From: DATAAP01 sp041690495
GTDB taxonomy: Bacteria > Pseudomonadota > Alphaproteobacteria > CACIAM-22H2
Reading direction: 5' to 3'
NCBI GenBank assembly: GCA_041690495.1
Contig: JAWLHE010000012.1
Location: forward strand, 1-64,000
DNA length: 64,000 nt
The notes beneath the pieces were generated by a model. The model was not told the origin of the DNA and did not search any database. It was given only the letters and a program-made list of their open reading frames with translations. This document shows, piece after piece, positions 9,401 through 18,327 of this stretch. Numbering within the stretch: position 1 is the stretch's first letter; each line of letters starts with the position of its first letter. The translations under genes were made by a program, and so were the position numbers.

Positions 9401-12130
9401 ATGACAATTCGCAATCTCGATGCGATCTTCAAGCCGCGCTCGATCGCGCTGATCGGCGCGAGCAAGCAGGCGGGCTCGGTCGGCGCCGTGGTCGCCCGCA
9501 ACCTGTTCAATGCCGGGTTCGACGGTCCGGTCATGCCGGTCAACCCGCGCCACGACTCGGTCGAGGGCGTGCTGGCCTATCCCGATGCGGCGAGCCTGCC
9601 GGTGACGCCGGACCTTGCCGTCGTCGCGACGCCGCCGCAGACGGTGCCCGGACTGGTGCGCGAGCTCGCCGCGCGCGGCACCCGCGGCGTCGTCGTCATC
9701 ACCGCAGGGTTCGGCGAGCTCGGCACCGACGAGGGGCGCGCCCTGCAACAGGAAATTCTTGACGCGGCGCGTCCGCATCTTATGCGCATCGTCGGTCCCA
9801 ACTGTCTCGGCGTGCTGGTGCCGCGCATGGGCCTGAACGCGTCGTTCGCGCATCTCAACCCGCGCCGCGGCGAGATCGCCTTCGTGACGCAGTCGGGCGC
9901 GCTGCTGACGTCCGTGCTGGACTGGGCGGCGCCCCGCAACATCGGCTTCTCGACCATGGTGGCGCTGGGCGGCATGGCCGATGTCGATTTCGGCGACATG
10001 CTCGACTATCTCGCCAACGATCCCGACACCCGCGCCGTCCTGCTCTATGTCGAGACCGTGACGCATGCGCGCAAGTTCATGTCGGCGGCGCGCGCCGCGG
10101 CCCGGGTCAAGCCGGTCATCGTCGTCAAGGCCGGCCGCCACGCCGAATCGGCCAAGGCGGCGGCATCGCATACCGGCGCGCTCGCCGGCTCCGACGAAGT
10201 GTTCGACGCCGCGTTCCGGCGCGCCGGCATGCTGCGCGTCAACGATCTCGACGAACTGTTCGACGCGGTGCAGACCCTGTCCGCGCCGCCGCCGCTGCAG
10301 GGCGAGCGGCTCGCGATCCTGACCAACGGCGGCGGCATGGGCGTGCTGGCGACGGACGCGCTGCTCGATCTCGGCGGCCGGCTCGCGACACTGTCGGAGC
10401 GCACGCTGGACCAGCTCAACGCGGTCCTGCCGCGAACGTGGTCGCGGGGCAACCCGGTCGACATCATCGGCGACGCGCAGGGCGACCGCTATGCGGCCGC
10501 GCTGGCGGTGCTGCTCGAGGCGCCCGAGTCCGACGCGGTGCTGGTCCTCAACTGCCCGACGGCGGTCGCATCGAGCCGCGAAGCCGCGCAAGCGGTGGTC
10601 GAGACCGTCGGCGGCAGGCCGCACGCGGTGATGACGAGCTGGATCGGCGCGGCCGAGGCGAACGAGGCCCGGCGCATCTTCGCGAGTCACCGCATCCCGA
10701 CCTACGACACCCCGGACAAGGCGGTGCGCGGCTTCATGCATCTGGTTCGCTACCGGCGCAACCAGGACCTGCTGATGGAGACGCCGCCTTCCGTGCCGGT
10801 CGATTTCGTGCCCGACGTCGCGAAGGCGCGCAAGCTGATCGAGTCGGCGCTGCGCGACGGTCGCGACTGGCTTCCCGGCCAGGCGGCCAAGGCCCTGATC
10901 GCCTGCTACGGAATTCCGGTCGCGCGCAGCGAGGTGGCGGCGACGCCCGAGGAAGCGGCGTGGCAGGCCGAGGCGATCGGCCGGCCGGTCGCGCTCAAGA
11001 TCCTGTCGCAGGATATCCTGCACAAATCCGACATCGGCGGAGTCGTGCTCGACCTCGCCACGCCGCAGCAGGTGGCGGACGCGGCGCGCGCCATGCTGGC
11101 GAAAGTGGGCAAGGCGCTGCCCGAGGCGCGCATCGACGGCTTCATGGTCGAGGAGATGATCCGTCGGCGCAATGCGCAGGAGCTGATCCTGGGCGCCGTC
11201 GAGGACCGCCAGTTCGGCCCGTTCATCCTGTTCGGCCAGGGCGGCGTCGCGGTCGAGGTCGTCGACGACAAGGCGGTGGCGCTGCCGCCGCTCAACATGA
11301 ACCTCGCGCGCGAGATGATGTCGCGCACGCGGGTCTACAAGCTGCTGCAGGGCTATCGCGACCGGCCGCCGGCGGCGATCGACAAGATCGCGACGACCCT
11401 GGTGCAGCTGTCGCAGCTGATCGCCGACCTCGACGAGGTCGTCGAGATCGACATCAATCCGCTGCTCGCCGATGCCGACGGCGTGATCGCGGTCGATGCT
11501 CGCATCAAGGTCGCGGCGGCGGCGACCGCACGCCGCGGCGCGCGCCTCGCCATCCGGCCCTATCCCAAGGAGCTCGAACGGAAAATATCGCTCGACGCGA
11601 TCGGGCCGGCGCTGATCCGCCCGGTGCGGCCGGAAGACGAGCCGGCCTTTCATGTCGCCTTCGCCAAGCTGTCGCCCGAGGACGTGCGCATGCGCTTCTT
11701 CGCACCGATGAAGAGGCTGCCGCACGACATGGCCGCGCGGCTGACGCAGATCGACTACGACCGCGAGATGGCGTTCGTGCTCGAGCGCGAGTCCGACCGC
11801 GAGATCCTCGGCGTCAACCGCATCGTCGCCGATCCCGACAACCGCAAGGCGGAGTTCGCGGTCATCGTGCGCAGCGACCTTCATGGCCGAGGCATCGGCC
11901 GCATGCTGATGCAGCGCCTCGTGCAGTATGCGCGCAACCGCGGCATCGGCGAGATGTTCGGCGACATCCTGCGCGAGAACGTCACCATGATCACCTTCAT
12001 GCGCGAGCTCGGCTTCGAGCTCAAGAGCATCGCCGAGAGCGAGGCGATCGTGCGCGCGCGGCTGGACCTGCAGAAAACGCCCGTGCCCGCCGAGGAGCGC
12101 GATCGGGTGCCCGGCCTGGCTGCGTCGTGA
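9401..12130 (+). CDS. ADP-forming acetate/acyl-CoA synthetase fused to GNAT acetyltransferase
   Basis: 909 residues. The order is a CoA-binding Rossmann domain (residues about 5-130, SIALIGASKQAGSVG), a succinyl-CoA-ligase-like region (IVGPNCLG, VTQSGALLTSVLDW, ASHTGALAGSDEVFD), an ATP-grasp domain (about 480-700, PVALKILSQDILHKSDIGG) and a C-terminal GNAT domain (about 725-880, IVRSDLHGRGIGRMLMQRLV). Acyl-CoA synthetases of this NDP-forming type joined to GNAT are known as protein lysine acetyltransferases (Pat/PatZ family) that control acetyl-CoA synthetase; the synthetase part may be catalytic or only regulatory. AAGGGG lies six bases before the ATG at 9401. Confidence 0.9.
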   Translation: MTIRNLDAIFKPRSIALIGASKQAGSVGAVVARNLFNAGFDGPVMPVNPRHDSVEGVLAYPDAASLPVTPDLAVVATPPQTVPGLVRELAARGTRGVVVITAGFGELGTDEGRALQQEILDAARPHLMRIVGPNCLGVLVPRMGLNASFAHLNPRRGEIAFVTQSGALLTSVLDWAAPRNIGFSTMVALGGMADVDFGDMLDYLANDPDTRAVLLYVETVTHARKFMSAARAAARVKPVIVVKAGRHAESAKAAASHTGALAGSDEVFDAAFRRAGMLRVNDLDELFDAVQTLSAPPPLQGERLAILTNGGGMGVLATDALLDLGGRLATLSERTLDQLNAVLPRTWSRGNPVDIIGDAQGDRYAAALAVLLEAPESDAVLVLNCPTAVASSREAAQAVVETVGGRPHAVMTSWIGAAEANEARRIFASHRIPTYDTPDKAVRGFMHLVRYRRNQDLLMETPPSVPVDFVPDVAKARKLIESALRDGRDWLPGQAAKALIACYGIPVARSEVAATPEEAAWQAEAIGRPVALKILSQDILHKSDIGGVVLDLATPQQVADAARAMLAKVGKALPEARIDGFMVEEMIRRRNAQELILGAVEDRQFGPFILFGQGGVAVEVVDDKAVALPPLNMNLAREMMSRTRVYKLLQGYRDRPPAAIDKIATTLVQLSQLIADLDEVVEIDINPLLADADGVIAVDARIKVAAAATARRGARLAIRPYPKELERKISLDAIGPALIRPVRPEDEPAFHVAFAKLSPEDVRMRFFAPMKRLPHDMAARLTQIDYDREMAFVLERESDREILGVNRIVADPDNRKAEFAVIVRSDLHGRGIGRMLMQRLVQYARNRGIGEMFGDILRENVTMITFMRELGFELKSIAESEAIVRARLDLQKTPVPAEERDRVPGLAAS

Positions 12131-12139
12131 GCGGCGCCG

Positions 12140-14110
12140 TCAGGAACCGATGGGGCCGCCGTCCCTGCGGGTGATGGCGACCACCGCGGGGCGCGGCGGC
12201 ATGCCTTCGTCGAAGTCGGGCCAGCGCGTCGACGGCTTTTCGAAGATCGAGCCTTTCTCCCCGCCCGGATGCTGGATCGACAGGAACAGCGTCCGCCCGT
12301 CCGGCGTGAATTCCGGTCCGCAGATCTCGGCCCCGCGGGGCGCATTGAAGAACAGCCGCGTGATGCCGCGTCCCGGGCCGCCGGTGTCGGCGGCGTAGAC
12401 CGCGTCGGAGAATCCGGCCGCGTTGCGCTGGCCGTCGGTCGCGATCCATAGCCGCCCCTGCGGGTCGAAGGCGATGTTGTCCGGGCAGGCCAGCCAGCCG
12501 TCGTCCGAAACCGGCCCGTGATAGCGGGCGCCATGCGCGGGGTTCGCGGGATCGCCGCCGAGCAGGAAGAACGCCCACCTGCATCTGGCCGCGCTATGGT
12601 CGGGCCGGCCGCGGACCGTGGGCGGAATGATCTCTATGATCTGGCCGAACCTGTTGCCCGCGCGCGGATTGGCGGCATCGGCGCGCTCGCGCATGCTGGC
12701 GTCGTTCGCGGGCCGGCGCCGGCTGTTGCCGGTCAGGACGACGTAGACCCGCCCGGTTCTCGGATTGGGCTCGATGTCCTCGGGACGGTCCATCGGCGTG
12801 GCGCCGACCAGGTCGGCGGCGCGGCGCGCCTCGATGACCACGTCGGCCTGGCTGCGGAAGCCGTTGGCCGCGGTAAGCGGCCCGACGCCATGGACCAGCG
12901 GCAACCACGTCATCGTGCCATCGGCGTCGAAGCGCGCCACATGGAGCGTGCCGTGGTCGAGCAGATCACGGTTGGCGGCGCGGCGGCGCGGGTCGAAGCG
13001 GTCCCGCGTCACGAATTTGTAGACGTACTCGAAGCGCTCGTCGTCACCGGAGTAGACCGCGACGCGGCCGTCATGGCTGACCGCGGTCGTGGCACCTTCG
13101 TGCTTGAAGCGGCCGAGCGCGGTGCGCTTCACCGCCGGCGCCGACGGGTCATAGGGATCGATCTCGACCACCCAGCCGAAGCGGTTCGGCTCGTTCGGCT
13201 CCCTTTCGAGATTGAAGCGGTCGTGCCACTTGCCCCAGACGTACCGGCCCCTTCCGGTGATGCCGTAGCGCCTGTACGCCTCCGCCTCCGGCGACGTCCC
13301 GGCGTCGCCGATGAAGTAGCCGTGGAAATTCTCCTCGCCGGACAGCACCGTGCCCCACGGCGTCCTGCCGCCCGCGCAATTGTTCAAGGTGCCGACGACC
13401 CACGTCCCGGCGGGATCGGCGCCGGTCCGGAGCCGCGCATGGCCGGCCGCCGGACCGCCGACAGCCATGTCGCTGCTGAGCGGCGTGAAGCGGCGGTTGT
13501 AGGGGCTGTCGGCCAACACCTCCCAACGCCCGTTCGTCCTGCGAATCTCGAACACGCTGTGGCCCTGCGCCGCCATCTCGATCTCCGCCTGGGCCTGCGT
13601 CATCCGCTCGAGCGGCGCGTCGCCGAGGCCGGGCCACATCAGGGCCGGCACAGTGCCCTCGTGATTGACGCACAGCAGGCCGCGCGTCGAGCTGCCCGAG
13701 CCGTAGGGCAGCGGCATGAATGCGATGAAGTCGTTGTCGTAGCCGAACTGCCCGAGCTGCGCCGCGGCGCTCTGGCCGGCGATGTCGAAAGCCGGCGCAT
13801 CCGCCTTCACCCGGTCGCCCCAGCGCGCCAGGATCTGCATCTCGTAGCCGGCCGCCACCGTGTGGCCGGTCCCGAGCGCGTGCCCGATCTCCGCGAATCG
13901 CAGCGACGAGGGCGCCCGCGGCGCAGCTCGGCCGGGACCGGCGCTCCCGAACAGGCCGAATGCGCCGGCCGCCGCCAGTCCCCTGAGCGCGTCGCGGCGC
14001 GACAGGCGCCGGTCGATGAGGTCGGCCAGGGTGTCGCCGGCGGTCGGATTGACGCCGTCATCCTGATCGTCGCCGGTCATGTCTTCCGGCACCGAGGCGG
14101 ACATGGTCAT
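12140..14110 (-). CDS. phoX: PhoX-type alkaline phosphatase (DUF839), Tat-exported
   Basis: About 656 residues. The N-terminus carries a twin-arginine motif SRRDALRG (about residues 37-44) followed by a hydrophobic Ala/Gly stretch, predicting folded export by Tat. The body matches the PhoX/DUF839 beta-propeller family, with features such as LLCVNHEG, VLSGEENFHGYF and CPDNIAFDPQGRLWI. PhoX enzymes are calcium- and iron-dependent phosphomonoesterases induced by phosphate starvation. It follows phoB on the same strand after an 82-base gap, which supports that role. The ATG at 14110 has GGGGA upstream; a second ATG lies two codons later. No Pho box was seen directly in front of it, so it may be co-transcribed with the pst genes. 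Confidence 0.9.
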   Translation of the reverse strand: MTMSASVPEDMTGDDQDDGVNPTAGDTLADLIDRRLSRRDALRGLAAAGAFGLFGSAGPGRAAPRAPSSLRFAEIGHALGTGHTVAAGYEMQILARWGDRVKADAPAFDIAGQSAAAQLGQFGYDNDFIAFMPLPYGSGSSTRGLLCVNHEGTVPALMWPGLGDAPLERMTQAQAEIEMAAQGHSVFEIRRTNGRWEVLADSPYNRRFTPLSSDMAVGGPAAGHARLRTGADPAGTWVVGTLNNCAGGRTPWGTVLSGEENFHGYFIGDAGTSPEAEAYRRYGITGRGRYVWGKWHDRFNLEREPNEPNRFGWVVEIDPYDPSAPAVKRTALGRFKHEGATTAVSHDGRVAVYSGDDERFEYVYKFVTRDRFDPRRRAANRDLLDHGTLHVARFDADGTMTWLPLVHGVGPLTAANGFRSQADVVIEARRAADLVGATPMDRPEDIEPNPRTGRVYVVLTGNSRRRPANDASMRERADAANPRAGNRFGQIIEIIPPTVRGRPDHSAARCRWAFFLLGGDPANPAHGARYHGPVSDDGWLACPDNIAFDPQGRLWIATDGQRNAAGFSDAVYAADTGGPGRGITRLFFNAPRGAEICGPEFTPDGRTLFLSIQHPGGEKGSIFEKPSTRWPDFDEGMPPRPAVVAITRRDGGPIGS

Positions 14111-14192
14111 GCGCGTCCCCGTTGTTGCGCGGGCCATTGCCGAGACCCTGGGCGACGACGCTGCGCAATCGCCGGCCGCGGCACCGGCCTGG

Positions 14193-14891
14193 TCAGGCGT
14201 GGTGCGCGAGCTCGTCGAGCGAATAGCCGGCCGAGCGCACCGTGCGGATCAGGTCGGCCTCGTCCGGGCCGTTGATCGCCTTGCGCAGGCGGCGGATATG
14301 CACGTCGACCGTGCGCGGCTCGACATAGATCTCGCGTCCCCATACGGCGTCGAGCAGCTGCTCGCGGCTGTAGACGCGCCCGGGATGCTCCATCAGGAAG
14401 CGCAGCAGCCGGAACTCGGTCGGCCCGAGATGAACCGGGCGGCCGTTGCGCAGCACGCGATGCGAGGTCAGGTCCATTACCAGGCCGGCATAGGTGAGGA
14501 CGTTGTCGATCGCCGCCGGCCGCGAGCGCCGCAGCACGGCGCGCATGCGCGCGATCAGCTCGCCCGGGCTGAACGGCTTGGTGATGTAATCGTCGGCGCC
14601 GACCTCGAGCCCGCGCACGCGGTCACCTTCCTCGCCGCGCGCGGTCAGCATGATGACCGGAAGGTCGCGCGTGTCCGGCTTGCGGCGGATCTGGCGGCAG
14701 ACTTCGAGCCCCGATACCTGCGGCAGCATCCAGTCGAGGATGACCAGATCGGGCCGTGCCTCCTCGATCATGGTCAGCGCCTCCTCGCCGTCGCGCGCGA
14801 TCGAGACGTGAAAGCCCTCCTTCTCGAAATTGTAGCGCAGCATCTCTGCCAGCGGTCCCTCGTCCTCGACGATCAGCACATGCGTCTTCAT
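14193..14891 (-). CDS. phoB: Phosphate regulon response regulator PhoB
   Basis: 232 residues. Receiver domain with phosphoacceptor Asp53 (LVILDWMLP), acidic pair VEDE near the start and the conserved Lys in TKPFSPGEL. An OmpR-type winged helix follows (GPTEFRLLRFLMEHPGRVYS, then VDVHIRRLRKAI). Position directly after phoU, only three bases from its stop, and in the pst operon identifies it as PhoB rather than another OmpR-type regulator. Phosphorylated PhoB binds Pho boxes such as that at 19459-19476, so the operon should be autoregulated. Confidence 0.96.
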   Translation of the reverse strand: MKTHVLIVEDEGPLAEMLRYNFEKEGFHVSIARDGEEALTMIEEARPDLVILDWMLPQVSGLEVCRQIRRKPDTRDLPVIMLTARGEEGDRVRGLEVGADDYITKPFSPGELIARMRAVLRRSRPAAIDNVLTYAGLVMDLTSHRVLRNGRPVHLGPTEFRLLRFLMEHPGRVYSREQLLDAVWGREIYVEPRTVDVHIRRLRKAINGPDEADLIRTVRSAGYSLDELAHHA

Positions 14892-14894
14892 GAC

Positions 14895-15620
14895 CTAGGC
14901 GCCGCCCTCCGGGTCCTGCTGCAGCACCGCGAAGCTCGTCGCGTCGCCCTTGGGGCGGGCGGCGCGGAGCGGAACGCCCCGGACCAGGTAGTGGATCTGC
15001 TCGGCGATATTGGTGGCGTGGTCGCCGATGCGCTCGAGATTCTTGGCGATGAACAGGATATGGGTGGACGCCGTGATGTTGCGCGGATCCTCCATCATGT
15101 AGGTCAGCAGCTCGCGGAACAGGCTCGAATACATCTCGTCGAGCTCCTCGTCGCGATTCCACACCGCGATCGCCTTGTCGACGTCGCGGTTGGCATAGGC
15201 GTCGAGCACGTCCTTGATCATTTCCTGAACGAAGCGGCCCATGCGCGGCACGGCATGCGCCGGCCGCACCGGCGCCATCTGCGACAGCGCGATCGCCCGC
15301 TTGGCGACATTGGCCGCGTAGTCGGCGATGCGCTCGACGTCGCTGGCGATGCGGATCGCGCCGACGATGCTGCGCAGGTCGCTCGCCATCGGCTGGCGCA
15401 GCGCCAGCATCCGGACCGCCTGGTTGTCGACCTCGCGCTCGAGATCGTCGATGCGGCGGTCGGCGTCGACCACGCTTGCCGCCAGCTCGGTATCGCGCCT
15501 GACGACGGCCTGGATGCCGTTCGCGATCTGCGCCTCGGCGAGCCCGCCCATGCGCGCGATCATGTTGGTCAGCCGCTTGAGCTCCTCGTCGAACGACCTG
15601 ACGATATGCTCGCTTGTCAT
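14895..15620 (-). CDS. phoU: Phosphate transport system regulator PhoU
   Basis: 241 residues, all-helical, with the two PhoU repeats. The N-terminal repeat includes FDEELKRLTNMIARMGGLAE and ends near ERIADYAANVAKRA; the C-terminal repeat ends at KNLERIGDHATNIAEQI. The metal-binding E/DxxxD motifs typical of PhoU are thus present in both halves. PhoU links transport by PstSCAB to PhoR and represses the regulon when phosphate is plentiful. It lies 25 bases after pstB and three bases before phoB. Confidence 0.96.
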   Translation of the reverse strand: MTSEHIVRSFDEELKRLTNMIARMGGLAEAQIANGIQAVVRRDTELAASVVDADRRIDDLEREVDNQAVRMLALRQPMASDLRSIVGAIRIASDVERIADYAANVAKRAIALSQMAPVRPAHAVPRMGRFVQEMIKDVLDAYANRDVDKAIAVWNRDEELDEMYSSLFRELLTYMMEDPRNITASTHILFIAKNLERIGDHATNIAEQIHYLVRGVPLRAARPKGDATSFAVLQQDPEGGA

Positions 15621-15645
15621 TCCGTCCTGCTCCCCTCGCTCCGGC

Positions 15646-16491
15646 TCAGCCGAACCTGCCGGTGACGTAGTCCTCGGTCTGCTTCTTGTTCGGATGCGTG
15701 AAGATCACCGACGTCTCGTCGAACTCCACCAGCTCCCCCAGATACATGAACGCCGTGTAATCGGCGGTGCGCGCCGCCTGCTGCATGTTGTGGGTGACGA
15801 TGACGATGCAATAGTCCGACTTCAGCTCGAAAATCAGCTCCTCGATCTTTGCGGTCGAGATCGGATCCAGCGCCGAGGCGGGCTCGTCGAGCAGCAGGAT
15901 CTCCGGCTCGAGCGCGATCGCGCGCGCGATGCACAGGCGCTGCTGCTGCCCGCCGGACAGGCTGAGCCCGCTCTGGCGCAGCTTGCCCCGGACCTCGTCC
16001 CACAGGGCGGCGCGGCGCAGGGCCTGCTCGACGCGGCCGTCGAGCTCGCTCTGCGCCAGGTCGCGATAGAGGCGCAGCCCGAAGGCGATGTTGTCGTAGA
16101 TCGACATCGGAAACGGCGTCGGCTTCTGGAAGACCATGCCGACCCGGGCGCGCAGCAGGTTCAGGTCCTCGCCGGGCGCCAGGATGTTGCGGCCGTCGAT
16201 CCGGACCTCGCCGGCCGCGCGCTGGTCGGGATAGAGTTCGTAGATGCGGTTGAGCACGCGCAGCAGGGTCGACTTGCCGCAGCCGGACGGCCCGATGAAC
16301 GCGGTCACGCACTTGTCGTTGAGGGCCAGGTTGATGCCCTTCAGCGCCTCGAATTCCTTGTAGAAGAACCGGAGGTCGCGGATCTCGACTTTCGGCGCGG
16401 CGGCGGTTTCGCTTGCCGGTTCGGAATCCCGCTGCGGCGCGATGCGCATGTAGGACGGCGCGCGCGCCGGTGTCGTGGCTGTGTGGTTCAT
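15646..16491 (-). CDS. pstB: Phosphate ABC transporter ATP-binding protein PstB
   Basis: 281 residues. The start ATG at 16491 overlaps the pstA stop (ATGA), so the genes are translationally coupled. Walker A is GPSGCGKST, the Q-loop is VFQKPTPFPMSIYDN (the PstB-specific KPTPFPMSI), the signature is LSGGQQQR and Walker B is ILLLDEPAS. The roughly 35 residues before the ATPase core (MNHTATTPARAPSYMRIA and after) are an extra N-terminal extension compared with E. coli PstB. It energises high-affinity inorganic phosphate import with PstC and PstA. Confidence 0.97.
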   Translation of the reverse strand: MNHTATTPARAPSYMRIAPQRDSEPASETAAAPKVEIRDLRFFYKEFEALKGINLALNDKCVTAFIGPSGCGKSTLLRVLNRIYELYPDQRAAGEVRIDGRNILAPGEDLNLLRARVGMVFQKPTPFPMSIYDNIAFGLRLYRDLAQSELDGRVEQALRRAALWDEVRGKLRQSGLSLSGGQQQRLCIARAIALEPEILLLDEPASALDPISTAKIEELIFELKSDYCIVIVTHNMQQAARTADYTAFMYLGELVEFDETSVIFTHPNKKQTEDYVTGRFG

Positions 16492-17333
16492 CGTTTGCTG
16501 CTGCCCCAGTTGGCAAGGGCGCGCGCGGCGATGTTGAGGCCGAGCACGACCAGGGTGATGAGAAGCGCGCCGCCCAGCGCCAGGCGCTGCCAGTCCTCGT
16601 AGGGACTCAAGGCGAACTGGAAGATGACGACCGGCAGGTTCGCCATCGGCGCGTTGAGATCGCTGCTCCAGAACTGGTTGTTGAGCGCGGTGAAGAGCAG
16701 CGGCGCCGTCTCGCCGCTGATCCGCGCCACCGCGAGCATGACGCCGGTCACCATGCCCTGAAGGGCGGCGCGGTAGGAGATCGCCACGATCACCTTCCAT
16801 TGCGGCGCCCCCAGCGCGGCGGCGGCCTCGCGCAGGCTGGCCGGCACGAGGTTCAGCATGTCCTCGGTCGTGCGCAGGACGATCGGCACGACGATGATCG
16901 CCAGCGCCATCGCCCCGGCGATGCCCGAGAAGTGCTTCATCGGCAGGACCATGACCGCATAAACGAACAGGCCGATGATGATCGACGGCGCGCTCAGCAG
17001 GATGTCGTTGACGAACCGCACAACCTCGGCGAAGCGCCTGGTGCGGCCATATTCCGCCAGATAGGTGCCGGCGAGCACGCCCACCGGGGTGCCGACGACG
17101 GTCGCGATCGCGGTCATGATGATGCTGCCGTAGATCGCGTTGGCCAGACCGCCGTCGCTGCCGGGCGGCGGCGTGATCTTCGTGAAGAGGTCCAGGTCCA
17201 GCGCGCCGATTCCGCCGCTGATCACGGTCCACAGGATCGACGCGAGCCAGACCAGACCGAGCGCCGTCGCAGCCATCGCGGCCGCCATGGCGACCGAGTT
17301 CTTGAGGCGGCGGCGGACGCGGAGTGCCGTCAT
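16488..17333 (-). CDS. pstA: Phosphate ABC transporter permease PstA
   Basis: 281 residues with six predicted membrane helices. The cytoplasmic EAA loop, which contacts the ATPase, is seen as REAAAALGAPQWKVIVAISY. It starts one base after the pstC stop and overlaps pstB by four bases. Typical PstA segments include NDILLSAPSIIIGLFVYA and RISGETAPLLFTALNNQFW. It forms the membrane channel with PstC. Confidence 0.96.
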   Translation of the reverse strand: MTALRVRRRLKNSVAMAAAMAATALGLVWLASILWTVISGGIGALDLDLFTKITPPPGSDGGLANAIYGSIIMTAIATVVGTPVGVLAGTYLAEYGRTRRFAEVVRFVNDILLSAPSIIIGLFVYAVMVLPMKHFSGIAGAMALAIIVVPIVLRTTEDMLNLVPASLREAAAALGAPQWKVIVAISYRAALQGMVTGVMLAVARISGETAPLLFTALNNQFWSSDLNAPMANLPVVIFQFALSPYEDWQRLALGGALLITLVVLGLNIAARALANWGSSKR

Positions 17334-17334
17334 G

Positions 17335-18315
17335 TCAGAGTCCCGCCTTGCGCTGCAGGCGAAGCAGCAGCAGCTTGGAAATGGCCAGCACGACGAACGT
17401 GATGGCGAAAAGCACCAGGCCGAGCGCGACGAGCGAGGACAGGTAGAGCTCGCCCACCGCTTCGGTGAACTCGTTCGCCAGCGCCGCCGAGATCGTCGTG
17501 CCCGGCGCCATGAGCGATGCGCTGATGCGATGCGCGTTGCCGATCACGAACGTGACCGCCATGGTTTCGCCGAGCGCACGCCCCAGACCGAGCATGATCC
17601 CGCCGACGACGCCGACGCGCGTATAGGGCAGCACGATGTTCCACACCACCTCCCACGTCGTGGCGCCGAGACCGTAGGCGGATTCGCGCAGGACGGCCGG
17701 CACCGTCTCGAACACGTCGCGCATCACCGCCGTGATGAACGGCAGCACCATGATGGCGAGGATCAGGCCGGCGGTGAGAACGCCGATGCCGATCGGCGGC
17801 CCTGCGAACAGCGCGCCGATCCAGGGCAGCTCGCCGAGGGTTGCGATCAGGAAGGGCTGGACCGTTTCCTGCAGAAAGGGCGCAAACACGAACAGGCCCC
17901 AGATCCCGTAGATGATGCTGGGGATGCCGGCGAGCAGCTCAATCGCGGTGCCGAGCGCACGCTTCAGCGCGGGCGGGCACAGCTCAGTCAGAAAGACGGC
18001 GATGCCGAAGCTGATCGGCACGCCGACCACCATGGCGATCAGAGAGGTGACGAGGGTGCCGTAGATCGGCGCCAGGGCGCCGAACTGCTCCTTGACCGGA
18101 TTCCAGACTTCGGTCGTCAGGAAGGCGGGGCCGAATGCCCGCAGCGCCGGCCAGGCGCCGTCGACCAGCGTCACGATCACGGCGAGCACGAGAACCATGA
18201 CGATCAGCGCGAAGCCGCCGGTCACGGCGCGGAACAGCGTATCTATGCGGCTCTGGCGGCGCGCCCAGTCGCGCGCGCCCGCCGCTACGCCGATGCTTCG
18301 TGCCGCCGCCTGCAT
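17335..18315 (-). CDS. pstC: Phosphate ABC transporter permease PstC
   Basis: 326 residues. A short cytoplasmic N-terminus precedes the first helix, and then the usual PstC features follow: ELLAGIPSIIYGIWGLFVFA, the EAA loop LRESAYGLGATTWEVVWNIV and ALGETMAVTFVIGN. It begins 12 bases after the pstS stop. It pairs with PstA in the inner membrane for phosphate uptake. Confidence 0.96.
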   Translation of the reverse strand: MQAAARSIGVAAGARDWARRQSRIDTLFRAVTGGFALIVMVLVLAVIVTLVDGAWPALRAFGPAFLTTEVWNPVKEQFGALAPIYGTLVTSLIAMVVGVPISFGIAVFLTELCPPALKRALGTAIELLAGIPSIIYGIWGLFVFAPFLQETVQPFLIATLGELPWIGALFAGPPIGIGVLTAGLILAIMVLPFITAVMRDVFETVPAVLRESAYGLGATTWEVVWNIVLPYTRVGVVGGIMLGLGRALGETMAVTFVIGNAHRISASLMAPGTTISAALANEFTEAVGELYLSSLVALGLVLFAITFVVLAISKLLLLRLQRKAGL

Positions 18316-18327
18316 CGTCGCTCGCGC

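Noticed and set aside
7940..11884. A 1314-codon open frame on the minus strand
   Set aside because: It is antisense to the acyl-CoA synthetase-GNAT fusion and in a wrong frame of the esterase gene; the composition is repetitive Arg/His/Asp and shows no domain.
12140..14192. A separate Pho box for the PhoX-type gene
   Set aside because: I looked for CTGTC repeats at 11-base spacing in the 82 bases before the gene and found none; only the pstS site is convincing.
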